From Halobacteriovoraceae bacterium (lineage in GTDB: Bacteria; Bdellovibrionota; Bacteriovoracia; Bacteriovoracales; Bacteriovoracaceae), in contig PASN01000001.1 of NCBI GenBank assembly GCA_002711995.1, positions 21,018-85,017 of the forward strand: a DNA stretch of 64,000 nucleotides. Reading direction: 5' to 3'. Position numbers and translations under genes: made by a program. The notes beneath the pieces are model-generated. The model made no database searches. It was not told the origin of the DNA and worked only from the letters and a program-made list of their open reading frames with translations. Below are positions 44,310-54,222 of this stretch, piece after piece; position 1 is the first letter of the stretch; each line of letters starts with the position of its first letter.

Positions 44310-46444
44310 TTGTATCCGAGATTCTTGTTTAATCGCTCAATCAAATCACTTGCGGCCTCATCTATTACGGTCCCAGGACCAAAGACTTCCGCCACTCCCA
44401 TGCTGTATAGCTCTTCATAGTCGTCCGGTGGAATTACTCCTCCAACGACAATAAGAATATCCTCACGTCCCAGACGCTTTAACTCTTTTTTGAGAGCTGG
44501 AACAAGTGTTAAGTGTCCGGCCGCAAGAGAGCTTACCCCAATGATGTGAACATCGTTTTCCACCGCCTGCTTGGCACTTTCTTCCGGAGTTTGAAAGAGT
44601 GGTCCAACGTCGACGTCAAAGCCAAGATCGGCAAAAGCGGGGGCTATAACTTTTTGCCCACGGTCGTGTCCGTCTTGTCCCATTTTAGCGACAAGAATTC
44701 TTGGGCGTCTTCCTTCATTAACTTCAAACTCTTTAACCTTGTCTTCTACCTTCTGCACTTTTTCTTTATCCTTTTCATAAGAATCTTTGTACACGCCTTG
44801 GATAGTATTCACAGTTGCCTGGTGTCTTCCATACACTTTCTCGAGTGCTGAGCTGATTTCTCCGACAGTCGCTTTCTCTCTTGCGGCCTTCACCGCAAGA
44901 TCCAGAAGGTTTCCATTGTTGTTTTCAGCAGCACTTGTAAGAGCTGCAAGGGCCGAGTCAACCTTGGACTGGTCTCTGTCTTTTCTAAGTTGCTTAAGCC
45001 TTTCGATTTGTGCCTCTCGCACAGCTCTGTTGTCGACCTTAAGAACTGGTATGTCCTCTTTAAAGTCTGGTCTGTACTTATTAACTCCAATGATTGTTTG
45101 TTCTTTTGAATCAATTCTTGCCTGAGTCTTAGCCGCGGCTTCTTCAATTCTCATTTTAGGAACGCCGGCCTCAATCGCTTTGGCCATACCACCAAGCTCT
45201 TCGATCTCTTTCATATGGGCGCGAGCTTTGTCAGCAAGTGACTTTGTAAGGCTCTCAATATAAAAACTTCCCCCCCACGGATCGACAATCTTGCAGGTGT
45301 CAGTTTCATTTTGAATAAAGAGTTGCGTGTTTCTTGCGATTCTAGCACTGAAATCGGTTGGAAGCGCCAAGGCCTCATCCAAAGAGTTTGTGTGAAGAGA
45401 CTGGGTATGCCCGTGGGCCGCGGCCATTGCTTCCATACAAGTTCTAGTAACGTTGTTGTAAACGTCTGTTGCAGTCAAGCTCCAACCACTTGTTTGACAG
45501 TGTGCTCTCAGGCTAAGGGATTTTGGGTTCTTAGGATTGAACTTTTGCATAAGTTCATGCCAAAGAAGTCTTCCCGCTCTAAGCTTTGCAACTTCCATAA
45601 AGTAGTTCATGCCAATGGCCCAGAAAAATGAAAGCCTTGGAGCAAACTTATCAACGTCAATTCCTGCCTCAATTCCGGTTTTTACATACTCCATTCCATC
45701 AGCAAGGGTGTATGCAAGCTCAAGATCCTGGGTCGCACCTGCCTCTTGCATGTGATAACCACTAATGGATATAGAATTGAATTTTGGCATGTGTTTAGAA
45801 GTGTATTCAAATATATCCGCAATAATCTTCATTGAAGGAAGAGGCGGATAAATATAAGTGTTTCTCACCATGAATTCTTTTAGAATATCGTTTTGAATCG
45901 TGCCGGCCAAGGCCTCAGGTGAAACACCCTGCTCTTCAGCGGCCACAATATACAATGCCATAATGGGAAGAACAGCTCCGTTCATTGTCATTGAAACGCT
46001 CATCTTATCAAGAGGAATCCCTTCAAAGAGAATTCTCATGTCATAAATTGAATCAATGGCAACACCGGCCATACCCACATCCCCCATTACTCTTGGGTGA
46101 TCAGAGTCATAGCCTCGGTGAGTGGCCAAATCAAAAGCGATTGATAAACCCTTTTGACCTTTGGACAAGTTTCTTCTGTAGAAAGCGTTACTTTCCTGAG
46201 CAGTTGAAAAGCCAGCATACTGTCTTACAGTCCACGGTCTTGAGTTGTACATTGTGTGATATGGACCCTTTAAAAAAGGAGGCACACCCGGCGCGGAGTG
46301 AATGTAACTCAGCCCTTTAATGTCAGAGTTTTGGTATTTGTTTTTAATTTCAATTTCTTCTGGTGAGATGTAGCTCTTCTCATCTGTATCTGATGCTTTT
46401 CTTTCAGAAAAAAGTTCACGTTTTCTAAAGTCAGGACTACTCAT
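44306..46444 (-). CDS. mutB: Methylmalonyl-CoA mutase large (catalytic) subunit
   Basis: This 712-residue protein has an N-terminal TIM-barrel ([40 protein letters not shown]) and a C-terminal B12-binding domain at about 575-712. The latter carries the cobalt-ligating D-G-H-D-R-G ([15 protein letters not shown]) and GVSSLAAGH. It interconverts L-methylmalonyl-CoA and succinyl-CoA with adenosylcobalamin, feeding odd-chain or branched-chain carbon into the TCA cycle. It overlaps mutA by 8 bp and meaB by 4 bp. There are no propionyl-CoA carboxylase or epimerase genes in the window. Confidence 0.96.
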   Translation of the reverse strand: MSSPDFRKRELFSERKASDTDEKSYISPEEIEIKNKYQNSDIKGLSYIHSAPGVPPFLKGPYHTMYNSRPWTVRQYAGFSTAQESNAFYRRNLSKGQKGLSIAFDLATHRGYDSDHPRVMGDVGMAGVAIDSIYDMRILFEGIPLDKMSVSMTMNGAVLPIMALYIVAAEEQGVSPEALAGTIQNDILKEFMVRNTYIYPPLPSMKIIADIFEYTSKHMPKFNSISISGYHMQEAGATQDLELAYTLADGMEYVKTGIEAGIDVDKFAPRLSFFWAIGMNYFMEVAKLRAGRLLWHELMQKFNPKNPKSLSLRAHCQTSGWSLTATDVYNNVTRTCMEAMAAAHGHTQSLHTNSLDEALALPTDFSARIARNTQLFIQNETDTCKIVDPWGGSFYIESLTKSLADKARAHMKEIEELGGMAKAIEAGVPKMRIEEAAAKTQARIDSKEQTIIGVNKYRPDFKEDIPVLKVDNRAVREAQIERLKQLRKDRDQSKVDSALAALTSAAENNNGNLLDLAVKAAREKATVGEISSALEKVYGRHQATVNTIQGVYKDSYEKDKEKVQKVEDKVKEFEVNEGRRPRILVAKMGQDGHDRGQKVIAPAFADLGFDVDVGPLFQTPEESAKQAVENDVHIIGVSSLAAGHLTLVPALKKELKRLGREDILIVVGGVIPPDDYEELYSMGVAEVFGPGTVIDEAASDLIERLNKNLGYK

Positions 46445-48083
46445 TTTTATCTCCCAGCAAAAGCGCTAGATCACTATAAATATTCTTACCCATATATAGG
46501 TCGATAAACTGCTCTTTATCTTCCAGCTCAAATTTGTCTTTTTTGCCTGCAATAAACTGGTGCTTAAAGGTTTCTCTATCCCCTGCTTTTACCCACTGGG
46601 AATACTCATCATCCAGTCCACAAAAAGCAAGAGCGCTACAATCCTCTTTTTTAGCAAGCTTAAAGTATTCTTCAAGAGCTAGCTCTTCTTCGCTTTCAAC
46701 AACTTCAAGGCCCATGGTCTCGAAAATGTTTTTTATGAAGTTAATTCTTCCAGAAAGCTTTGCAAGAGGACCTTTTCTTACAAGGCACACTTTGGGTTTT
46801 ACATCCAATTCTTCGAAGGCAAGTCTTAAGTCTTCAAACTCATAAGCTGTCCTTCTTAAAGGGAACAGACCAAAAGGAACTTCCACAGGACGCCAAGGTT
46901 TGTCATACATGCTTTGTATAGTCTCATCAGAGTTGGCGTATTCATTTACTCCTGTAACTACAGTTTTACGGGAGCGGATTCTTTCGTATCTTGCTTTTGC
47001 TATGGCCTCAACTGACGCAGAAAAATCCTTTATATTGTTGAAAAGATCTTTTTCTTCCCAATTTAAAAAGCTCTCCCAAGACTGAGAGGCCATCTCCCTG
47101 CTGAGCTTTTCCAGCGCAAAACTTCCTTTGCCTGGATCCATAACGAAAGCAAGTTTTGACTCTTCCAATGCAATATTTAGAATATTTCTGGCACTTCTTT
47201 TTGCTTGGTCGCTTGCAGGCTCCCTAGTTAAGAGTGAGAAAATACTGTCGTGAGTTCTAATTGCCATTTGATTTGCGCCGCCCATAATTGCGGACATTGC
47301 TCCTGAACAATTTCTCAGCATGTTTACGTATGGGTCATAAAGGGTTTGCTCCCTTAAAGAAGTAACCGCCAAAATAAACACTTCTTTTTTAAGCCCGTAA
47401 GCGTCGAGCACTTCTTCGGCCAGATATCTTAGAGCGCGAAGCTTGGCCATGTTTAAAAAGATTAGCGAATCCACCGCAGTAAAGAACTTAATCGAACTAG
47501 GCTTAACGCCGGATTTTAGAAGAGCGTTGAAAATATTAAGTCCATAAGAAATCTCCTGAACCGCACTTGCTCCAGCGTTGTGAGTTTGGGAGATATTTAT
47601 AGCAAATCCAAGTTCTCTTGATTTGATTCGCTCAATATCCTCAGAGAATTTTTCAAAGTTCAATTCGTTGGTGTCGACATACACTGAACTCTCTTGACCT
47701 TTAAATTGATCCAAAAGTTCATCATTGTTTTTCTGAACAATAATTGTTGGATTGTATTTAGCGCTGAAGTCTGACTTAAACTTCTTGCCTTCAACAAGCA
47801 AGACTGTCCCTTGCATTCCTTCAGAATGATCATTCGAGAGATCGTCCTCAGTACAAATTGCGGAGTCATATATTCTGGAAGATATTATTCCTTCAGGATA
47901 GGTTTCCAAATCTGGCAGACATTCGCCGTCGATGTACAAACCTTTGTATTCAATCCCTTCAACAGTTTTTGTATTTAGGACTTTTTCCAGACTCCTTCCC
48001 TTTAAGGATTGGTGGGCAAGTTCTTCCCATCTCTTCTTGGCCTCGGGATCGGTCAATAAAAGCAATGTGTCTTTCTCAGTCAA
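46437..48083 (-). CDS. mutA: Methylmalonyl-CoA mutase small subunit
   Basis: This 548-residue protein is homologous to the mutase barrel ([52 protein letters not shown]). Its short C-terminal domain lacks the cobalt-ligating Asp-x-His-x-x-Gly, as small subunits do. It begins at a TTG with GAGG six bases upstream; no in-frame ATG or GTG fits better. It is the first gene of mutA-mutB-meaB-nth and is divergent from the HD-domain gene across about 120 bp. Confidence 0.93.
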   Translation of the reverse strand: MTEKDTLLLLTDPEAKKRWEELAHQSLKGRSLEKVLNTKTVEGIEYKGLYIDGECLPDLETYPEGIISSRIYDSAICTEDDLSNDHSEGMQGTVLLVEGKKFKSDFSAKYNPTIIVQKNNDELLDQFKGQESSVYVDTNELNFEKFSEDIERIKSRELGFAINISQTHNAGASAVQEISYGLNIFNALLKSGVKPSSIKFFTAVDSLIFLNMAKLRALRYLAEEVLDAYGLKKEVFILAVTSLREQTLYDPYVNMLRNCSGAMSAIMGGANQMAIRTHDSIFSLLTREPASDQAKRSARNILNIALEESKLAFVMDPGKGSFALEKLSREMASQSWESFLNWEEKDLFNNIKDFSASVEAIAKARYERIRSRKTVVTGVNEYANSDETIQSMYDKPWRPVEVPFGLFPLRRTAYEFEDLRLAFEELDVKPKVCLVRKGPLAKLSGRINFIKNIFETMGLEVVESEEELALEEYFKLAKKEDCSALAFCGLDDEYSQWVKAGDRETFKHQFIAGKKDKFELEDKEQFIDLYMGKNIYSDLALLLGDKNE

Positions 48084-48184
48084 CTCTAACCTCGCATAAA
48101 TTGGATTCTCTGGATCATAGCAATTTGACCCTACATTTTTAAGTTGTAATTGGGAAAATCCTTAGAAAAATCAACTCATCGGGT

Positions 48185-48190
48185 TATAAT
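48185..48190 (+). promoter_or_regulatory. -10 element for the receiver/HD protein gene
   Basis: A perfect TATAAT lies 16 bases before the preferred TTG start at 48207, with AAGG in between. It argues against the upstream TTG start at 48150. The matching -35 is poor. Confidence 0.4.
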
Positions 48191-48206
48191 AATAAAAAGG
48201 ATTATT

Positions 48207-49502
48207 TTGCAAGGTATAACACTATTAGTCGAAGACAATGATGAATTGGCACAGTTTTACCGTTTGAACCTAAAGGTATGGGTTGGTGCCAATGTAAAAA
48301 GAGTTTCAAGTATCAAGGGACTGGAGAAGTTTGTTCAACAAGAAGAAAATATTGATCTCATAATCTCAAAAAGCACATTCTCACCTATTGTGCAGAAAGT
48401 ACTAGAGCTGGATTCTTTAAGCAATATTGCCCACATAGATATTGGAACGAAAAACTTTGAAGGATACTCTGTAGAGAGTGGTCTAGACATTAAACCTCTT
48501 ATTCAATCATGCGCTAAAGCTTTGGGAGTTACGGCCAGTGACATGGCAAAGCTTGAGGTTCCAGAATACTTCCCTATTGATTTGCCGCACTTCGCCGTAC
48601 TTAAAACCGCTATTTGTAGAGTTTTCAAAAAAGGCAAAAGCAGACATGGCCTTGCCTTCGAAGTCGATGAGCCAATCAATAGAGAAAAGCTAGTTCAGTT
48701 GAAAAAAGAGGGTCACGACACACTGTTCGTGCACAAGGTCGATCGCTTGAGAATGGTGACAAACATCAATCAAGAGATTGCCACCAAGATTGATATGGAT
48801 GTATTGAACCCTGCCGAAGCGCTTGCTGCCAATGAAATGGCGCATGAGCTACTTCAATTCAAGCTTCGAAGGATTGGAATCACTCCTGAAACCACCGCTC
48901 TTGCAAACAAAAGCATTAAAAATATGGTGGCGGCATCCAAAAAGTTTCCAAAACTTAAAAAACTCATGGGACGCCTCATAAAGAACAAGGCCGGATACCT
49001 ATTCAAGCATAGTCAGATAATGATGTACGTCTGCTCTCACCTAATGGACCACATGGAATGGGGCAGCGAAGAACAGAAAAAGACCATAAACTTTGTGGCA
49101 TTTTTTCATGACATAGTCCTTGAGAACGATGAACAGGCAATGATCCACTCCGAAGAGGATCTTAAATCTAGCAGACTAGATCAAAGAGAAAAAGACCTTG
49201 TAATGACTCACGCTCAAAAGTCTGCGGAAGTTGTGGTCAAGTTCCCATCAGCTCCAATGGGAGCGGATGTTATTGTTAGACAACACCATGGAGTTCCCCA
49301 CGGGGTTGGCTTTTCTCAAACCTATGGTGGAAACCTCTCCCCTATGACAATCGTGTTTATTTTGGCCGAGGATTTTGTGGATCACCTGATAAAGTCTGGC
49401 ACCGAACTAAATGTTGAAGAAAAAATAACTGAAATGAGGGAGCGCTTCCCTACTCAAAGGTTCAAAAAAATTATCGATGTACTTGAAACAGTAACTTTGT
49501 AG
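48207..49502 (+). CDS. Degenerate receiver domain fused to a degenerate HD/HD-GYP-like domain
   Basis: The start is TTG at 48207 (AAGG six bases upstream, TATAAT before it), giving 431 residues; the frame extends to a TTG at 48150. Residues 3-100 look like a response-regulator receiver (ITLLVEDNDELAQFYR), but the phospho-acceptor Asp is Lys55 (DLIISKS). The C-terminal half has an HD in AFFHDIVLEND and a later QHHGVPHGVGF, echoing HD-GYP (HDIGK, HHExxDGxGYP) but lacking Glu and the Gly-Tyr-Pro. HD-GYP proteins cleave cyclic di-GMP. This one may be a binding or scaffolding protein, or cleave another nucleotide. It is divergent from mutA. Confidence 0.85.
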   Translation: MQGITLLVEDNDELAQFYRLNLKVWVGANVKRVSSIKGLEKFVQQEENIDLIISKSTFSPIVQKVLELDSLSNIAHIDIGTKNFEGYSVESGLDIKPLIQSCAKALGVTASDMAKLEVPEYFPIDLPHFAVLKTAICRVFKKGKSRHGLAFEVDEPINREKLVQLKKEGHDTLFVHKVDRLRMVTNINQEIATKIDMDVLNPAEALAANEMAHELLQFKLRRIGITPETTALANKSIKNMVAASKKFPKLKKLMGRLIKNKAGYLFKHSQIMMYVCSHLMDHMEWGSEEQKKTINFVAFFHDIVLENDEQAMIHSEEDLKSSRLDQREKDLVMTHAQKSAEVVVKFPSAPMGADVIVRQHHGVPHGVGFSQTYGGNLSPMTIVFILAEDFVDHLIKSGTELNVEEKITEMRERFPTQRFKKIIDVLETVTL

Positions 49503-49516
49503 GGACTCTCGTCCCT
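49501..49516. terminator. Small hairpin shared by two convergent genes
   Basis: AGGGAC (49501-49506) and GTCCCT (49511-49516) with loop TCTC span the 12-bp gap between the HD gene stop (49502) and the methyltransferase stop (49515). Both sides have only weak T content. Confidence 0.4.
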
Positions 49517-50315
49517 ACTTTACAGCTGCGATATAGGTTACCCACGCATCGCAGTTTTCAGCTTCTTCAGTTGCGAAGAATTCACCATTTCCATCGCCGT
49601 CTTCATCTTCACCTTCCCAGTAAGCAATGGTGCTCTTAAAGCCTGCTTCTTCAAGCATTTCTCTAAGCTCCATCATTGTCCACATTCTCCAGTTGTACAC
49701 GAAGACATCTTTTCTCTTTTGTTCACCCTTTCTTTTGAAGTGAATCGCGAAGCGACAATCACTAGTCATTGGGTTGAACATTTGGCAGTCCCAGTAATAC
49801 TTAAAACCTGGGTGAGAGATAACATCAGTCATTACAGTCTGACTGTCTGGCCCCCCAAAAAGGTCAATAAAGAATACTCCATCTTTATTCAGTGATTTAT
49901 AGGCAGCTTTAAAGTATTGCAAAAGCTCTTTTCTCTTCTTAAAGATAAAATAAGAAAAGTTGAAGGCGAAGCTTATATCCACTTTTGGAGTGTCTGTATC
50001 AAGAACATTGCCCTCAATGTAAGTCATGCGTTTTTGAGCTTCTTCATCTAAGGCCGCAAGGTGATTCTCTTTTCCATAATCTATTGGCTCAGGGTCCAAA
50101 TCAACACCCCATGCGAAATGGTCCTCACTCTGATCTACCCATTTACATGAAATAGCCGCTGTCCCGCAAAAATCTTCGCGAAGAGTTTTTGCTTTTTTGC
50201 CTCTGATCTCAGAGTACTTCTCATTAAAGAAATCTACTTCATTCTGAGGGTTTTGAACCGCTCTTTCATAATAAACATATTTATTAAAAGGTTCTTTGAC
50301 CTTTGACTTTGCCAT
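49515..50315 (-). CDS. Class I SAM-dependent methyltransferase
   Basis: This 266-residue cytoplasmic protein has a Rossmann-type methyltransferase fold. Motif I is LREDFCGTAAIS, the acidic motif II is WGVDLDPEPIDYG, and the motif IV region VDISFAFNFSYFIFKKR is followed by KDGVFFIDLFGG. An unusually acidic segment follows (EGEDEDGDGNGEFFATEEAEN) near the C-terminus. The substrate is unknown. It is convergent with the HD gene, and a GC-rich hairpin marks its 5' neighbourhood rather than a shared operon. Confidence 0.86.
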   Translation of the reverse strand: MAKSKVKEPFNKYVYYERAVQNPQNEVDFFNEKYSEIRGKKAKTLREDFCGTAAISCKWVDQSEDHFAWGVDLDPEPIDYGKENHLAALDEEAQKRMTYIEGNVLDTDTPKVDISFAFNFSYFIFKKRKELLQYFKAAYKSLNKDGVFFIDLFGGPDSQTVMTDVISHPGFKYYWDCQMFNPMTSDCRFAIHFKRKGEQKRKDVFVYNWRMWTMMELREMLEEAGFKSTIAYWEGEDEDGDGNGEFFATEEAENCDAWVTYIAAVK

Positions 50316-50393
50316 AACATCTCCTAGGAATAAGAAACTTTACCCTGAATTTTTTTGATTGTTAACCGTTTTTATAGGTCTTGTTGAGTACAC

Positions 50394-50424
50394 AAAAAAA
50401 GGGGGGACTTATAGTCCCCCCTTT
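50394..50424. terminator. Bidirectional intrinsic terminator, mainly for prc
   Basis: Stem GGGGGGACT (50401-50409) and AGTCCCCCC (50413-50421) with loop TAT is flanked by A7 (T7 on the minus strand) and TTTT on the plus strand. Confidence 0.93.
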
Positions 50425-50449
50425 TGTCATTTTTATTTTAAATAAGGCC

Positions 50450-52624
50450 TTATCCCTTGATCATATCTCTCATGATGTAAAGCGTCTCCTCTATTACAGG
50501 ATCAGTCTTAAGGTTTTTAGAGAATTCCTTTTGAGTCTCTTTCGCGGCCTCATTCTTAGGCTTTTCAAGAGTCTTAACTACGATTTTTTCGTTTTCTTCA
50601 TCAAGTTCAAACTCATCAGATTTTTTCTTGGCTTCTTTTCTGAAAGCTGTTAATTCCTTCAAACTAAGAGCTCGCTCAGTGTTTTCTTTTCTTTTGGTGT
50701 ACCAGGCAACACTCTCGTTGATCTTTTTAAACTTAGGCGACTTTTTAACCCTTTTCTGGCTATTGGCCTTAAGCTTTTTAAGATTAAACTTTTTGTTCCA
50801 CTTCTCATGCGCCACGGCCTTTGTTTTTTGGTATGGAATCGCATAGTCCAAAGACTGCTCTCCAGACTCTAGATAGGCATATCTATCAGGAAGAACGATG
50901 TCAGGAATCACCCCTTTGAACTGAGTTGATCCACCATTAACTCTATAGAACATTTGAATTGTTATCTTAAGAGCTCCCAGTGGCGAGTATACCTTCCCAA
51001 TTGGGCCTGCGTATCCATCAAGGTCTAGAACCGCCTGAACAGTTCCCTTGCCGTGTGTTTGTTCGCTAGTTCCCACAACCACAGCTCTTCCATAATCTTG
51101 CATTGCCGCGGCAACAATCTCAGAAGCGGAAGCGCTGAATCTGTTAACAAGAACAATCAATGGCTTGTCGAAAAAGATTTTGCCATCAGTGTCTTTTTTA
51201 ACCTCTCTAGTTCCGTCAGAGGACTTAACCTGAACAATAGGACCTTTCTTAATGAATAGTCCTGACATGAGAGTGGCATCCTTCAAGGCGCCGCCTCCGT
51301 TGTTTCTTAGATCAAGAATCGCTCCTGCTAGATTTTCTTGCTTGTTTAGCTCTTTAAGAACATTCTTCACGTCTTCAGAGCTGTTTCTTCCCTTGTCATC
51401 TTCGAAGTCTCTATAAAACTTAGGAACTTTAATGTATCCAATCTTCATTCCAAGATCTTTATGCTCAAGCACAGTGCCCTTTGCATATGACTCTTCTATA
51501 ACAACTTCATCTCTTGTGATGGCGATAACCTGAACCGTCCCGTCCGGTTTCTTAACCTTAAGCTTAACAACGCTGCCCTTTGGCCCTCTAATAAGCTTAA
51601 CCGCCTCGCGGATGGACATATCAACGATGTCCACAGGATCATCATCCCCCTGAGCAACCGCAAGAATTACATCCTCGGCCTCAAGCTCCTTACCCTTCCA
51701 AGAAGCGCTTCCTGGAATAATTCTTTCAACTTTAATGTATGAGCCTTCCTCTCTAAGTAGGGCTCCAATACCTTCAAGCTTCCCAGTCATATCAATATCA
51801 AAATCCTCTTTCTCTTCTGGGATTAGATAATGAGTATGGGGATCAAACACGCGAGTAAGCGAGTTGTAGAACTTGTCTAATTTGTCATTGTTCTTTTCTT
51901 CAGCAAGTCTCTTAAAGATTTTTTCGTATCGCTTCTCAACTTTCTCACGTGCTTTCTTTTCAAGCTCTTTGTCTGAAAGTTTTTTAGCAGTCTTCTTTGC
52001 GACTTTCTTTTTCTTGTCTTTTTTATCTTCATTCTCGCCGTTTTGCTCGTCCACAAGATCAAGATATTGGTTCATAACGTCAAACTTTAACGTCTTTCTC
52101 CATCTCTCTTTTAGCTCGTCCAAGCTTTCGGCATATTCTCTTTTTTCAGGATCCGTCTGAAACTTCTCTGTTTTTTCATAGTTTAAAGGCTTTTTCATAA
52201 GCTCTTTAACGTGCTTGCTCATCTGGTCAATTCTTTTCTTCATCAACTTAGATGATAGTTGAACCACTTCAAGCTTTCCTGACTCTAGCTCGTCGTCAAA
52301 CTTCTCCTCATAGGCCTCAAGTTTTTCAACGTCTTCCTCAAGAAGGAATTGCTTCCCAAAGTCGATTCTTTCCAAAAACAATTTAAAAGCTTTCTCAGAA
52401 AGATCATCGTCAATCTTCTTCTTGGAAAAGTGCCAGTTTTGAAGAGAGCCCTGCAGGATTCCTCCAAGGATAACTTCTTTGCTGTATTTAAGATTTGGTA
52501 TAATAGATCCCAGAACATCAGACTTTTTCTCTTCCTTCTCTTCCGTGGAACTCATGTTTTGAGCAAAGCAGCTGCTCATTGTAAAACTCAGGGTTGTCAT
52601 TAAGACACATAATCTAAACTTCAT
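50450..52624 (-). CDS. prc: Tail-specific (C-terminal processing) protease, family S41
   Basis: This 724-residue exported protease starts with a signal peptide ending near SSCFAQ and may be a lipoprotein (SSC). A long N-terminal helical region with Lys/Glu-rich stretches (about 200-250) precedes a PDZ domain at about 275-365. The catalytic domain carries NRFSASASEIVAAAMQDYGR with Ser501 and HGKGTVQ with Lys526, the Ser/Lys dyad of Prc (Ser452/Lys477 in the E. coli precursor, same spacing). A C-terminal Prc-specific extension follows. Prc cleaves periplasmic proteins with exposed non-polar C-termini, including penicillin-binding proteins and cell-wall hydrolases. It has a strong terminator. 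Confidence 0.94.
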   Translation of the reverse strand: MKFRLCVLMTTLSFTMSSCFAQNMSSTEEKEEKKSDVLGSIIPNLKYSKEVILGGILQGSLQNWHFSKKKIDDDLSEKAFKLFLERIDFGKQFLLEEDVEKLEAYEEKFDDELESGKLEVVQLSSKLMKKRIDQMSKHVKELMKKPLNYEKTEKFQTDPEKREYAESLDELKERWRKTLKFDVMNQYLDLVDEQNGENEDKKDKKKKVAKKTAKKLSDKELEKKAREKVEKRYEKIFKRLAEEKNNDKLDKFYNSLTRVFDPHTHYLIPEEKEDFDIDMTGKLEGIGALLREEGSYIKVERIIPGSASWKGKELEAEDVILAVAQGDDDPVDIVDMSIREAVKLIRGPKGSVVKLKVKKPDGTVQVIAITRDEVVIEESYAKGTVLEHKDLGMKIGYIKVPKFYRDFEDDKGRNSSEDVKNVLKELNKQENLAGAILDLRNNGGGALKDATLMSGLFIKKGPIVQVKSSDGTREVKKDTDGKIFFDKPLIVLVNRFSASASEIVAAAMQDYGRAVVVGTSEQTHGKGTVQAVLDLDGYAGPIGKVYSPLGALKITIQMFYRVNGGSTQFKGVIPDIVLPDRYAYLESGEQSLDYAIPYQKTKAVAHEKWNKKFNLKKLKANSQKRVKKSPKFKKINESVAWYTKRKENTERALSLKELTAFRKEAKKKSDEFELDEENEKIVVKTLEKPKNEAAKETQKEFSKNLKTDPVIEETLYIMRDMIKG

Positions 52625-52651
52625 AAAAATATAATCCTTTGTCCTTTGCTT

Positions 52652-53098
52652 CTATTTCAACTTTTTCAATTGTCTTCTTAAACTTTTAATTATTTTTGCC
52701 ACCTCTTTGACTTTAGCAGGCTCCTGCTCGCAAACTCGCTGTTCCTCGCCACTCATCAACAAAGTGTAGGCATGCTTGCACGTTTTTGTGTAAGGCATTG
52801 TGCCATATTTCAATTCAATAAATTTTTGAATAAATCCACCGTTCACTTTTTCGGCAAATTGACTCGACACTTTTACTCTTTTATTAGACTCGCTTAATTC
52901 AAAAAAGTATTGATCCGGTCCTGTTGAAAAAAGAGAAATTTTCTGTTCTTCCTTATGGGACTTTACCTGGAAAACCTTTTTTTCCATTCGATGATCATTG
53001 TTTTTGATTTTTAGATCATCCACTCTATTGGCCTGGGCGGCAAGTTCAACTAACGGTAACAACAAAAGGGTGCAAACTACTGGGTATTTAATTTTCAT
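52652..53098 (-). CDS. Small exported protein of unknown function
   Basis: This 148-residue protein has a signal peptide (MKIKYPVVCTLLLLPLVELAAQA) and a basic mature chain with two Cys (KTCKHAY and RVCEQEP) that probably form a disulphide. It ends in a strongly basic helix (IIKSLRRQLKKLK). It lies upstream of prc on the same strand (27 bp between its stop and the prc start), so it is probably cotranscribed and could be a substrate, adaptor or co-factor of Prc. No family is recognised. Confidence 0.75.
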   Translation of the reverse strand: MKIKYPVVCTLLLLPLVELAAQANRVDDLKIKNNDHRMEKKVFQVKSHKEEQKISLFSTGPDQYFFELSESNKRVKVSSQFAEKVNGGFIQKFIELKYGTMPYTKTCKHAYTLLMSGEEQRVCEQEPAKVKEVAKIIKSLRRQLKKLK

Positions 53099-53147
53099 AA
53101 TGGAGAATATTTTAACATCGGAATTTAAAATAAACAGTAAATTATAT

Positions 53148-53176
53148 TTGAAACGCCACTACCCTAGTTGTATGAT
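53148..53176 (+). promoter_or_regulatory. Promoter of pyrD, predicting a leaderless mRNA
   Basis: TTGAAA (53148-53153) and TATGAT (53171-53176) have an exact 17-base spacer. The predicted start falls at about 53183-53185, that is at the pyrD ATG (53185). No Shine-Dalgarno sequence precedes it. Confidence 0.65.
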
Positions 53177-53184
53177 CAACCATA

Positions 53185-54222
53185 ATGAAGCCTTACAATA
53201 TTTTTAAATCATGTGCTTTCAAGTTCGATCCAGAATCAGTACACGACTTTTCCATTCAACTATTCAATAAGTTCCCACAGTTTGCTTACCCAATCGCCAC
53301 CAAGACTGACAAAAGACATCAGTTAAATGCGGGAGGCATGACTTGGAAAAATCCGATCGGCCTTGCAGCGGGCTTTGATAAAAATGCCCGTGCCCTAAAC
53401 TTTTTATCCAATCTAGGCTTTGGAGCATTGGAGTTTGGAACAGTGACTCCTCGCCCCCAAAAGGGAAATCCAAGACCTAGAATAAAAAGGTTTCCTGAAG
53501 ACTCAAGCCTATTAAACAGTATGGGCTTTCCTAATCTTGGGTCGAAAGTTATTTTGAAAAATCTTAAAACAACTAGCTCCTACAATGACAGTGCCATTGG
53601 GGCAAACCTAGGTAAAAATAAGGATACTACAGACTCCAACGCTCCAAGCGATTACGCATTTCTATATGAGCAATTCGCTCCCCATGTCGATTATCTTACA
53701 ATCAACATATCAAGTCCCAACACTCCAGGCCTGCGCGCTCTTCAGTCCCGAGAGGGCTTTTTAGAGATTGCTTCAGAAGTTTCGAAAAAGAGAGAGAGTT
53801 GCTTAAGGCCTCTATATTTAAAAATTGCTCCTGAGCTTGAAACAAAAGACCTCGAAGACTTAGTGAATATTGCAACGCAGTTCAAGTTCTCAGGCATAAT
53901 TGCCACCAACACAAGCATTGCCCATGGCAGAGGCAAAGGTGGGCTTTCAGGTGAAGCAATTAAGGAAGAATCCAAACTCGCTAGACTAAAAGTTCTGGAA
54001 GTGGCCAAAGGCCCAAGGGATTTATCTGTTATAGGAGCTGGTGGGATATCTTGTATAGAAGACGTTGTCGACTTCTGGAAGGCAGGAGGAGATTTCGTTC
54101 AGATCTACACCTCTTTCATATACAAAGGTCCGGGAATTCTAAAAGAGTTCTCTCAAGGCATTAATGATTTACTCGCCCAAACCGGAGCGTCCACTCTTCA
54201 GGAGTGGAAAGACTCTCTTTAA
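53185..54222 (+). CDS. pyrD: Dihydroorotate dehydrogenase (quinone), class 2
   Basis: This 345-residue FMN enzyme follows the class 2 plan: a membrane-associating N-terminal helix with FKFDPESVHDF, then NPIGLAAGFDKNA, FGTVTPRPQKGNPRPR, the catalytic-Ser region NISSPNTPGLR, IATNTSIAHGRGKGGLSG and the phosphate-binding GAGGISCIEDV. It oxidises dihydroorotate to orotate with ubiquinone or menaquinone, step four of pyrimidine synthesis, at the inner face of the membrane. The start is supported by homology at the N-terminus. With no ribosome-binding site and a promoter ending 8 bp before it, translation from a leaderless mRNA is likely. Confidence 0.96.
   Translation: MKPYNIFKSCAFKFDPESVHDFSIQLFNKFPQFAYPIATKTDKRHQLNAGGMTWKNPIGLAAGFDKNARALNFLSNLGFGALEFGTVTPRPQKGNPRPRIKRFPEDSSLLNSMGFPNLGSKVILKNLKTTSSYNDSAIGANLGKNKDTTDSNAPSDYAFLYEQFAPHVDYLTINISSPNTPGLRALQSREGFLEIASEVSKKRESCLRPLYLKIAPELETKDLEDLVNIATQFKFSGIIATNTSIAHGRGKGGLSGEAIKEESKLARLKVLEVAKGPRDLSVIGAGGISCIEDVVDFWKAGGDFVQIYTSFIYKGPGILKEFSQGINDLLAQTGASTLQEWKDSL

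Noticed and set aside
44787-45147. Overlapping antisense open frames within mutB.
   Set aside because: Shadow frames opposite a fully conserved enzyme.
48150-48206. N-terminal extension of the receiver/HD protein from the TTG at 48150.
   Set aside because: A TATAAT box lies inside it, and the receiver fold begins immediately after the TTG at 48207, which has AAGG before it.
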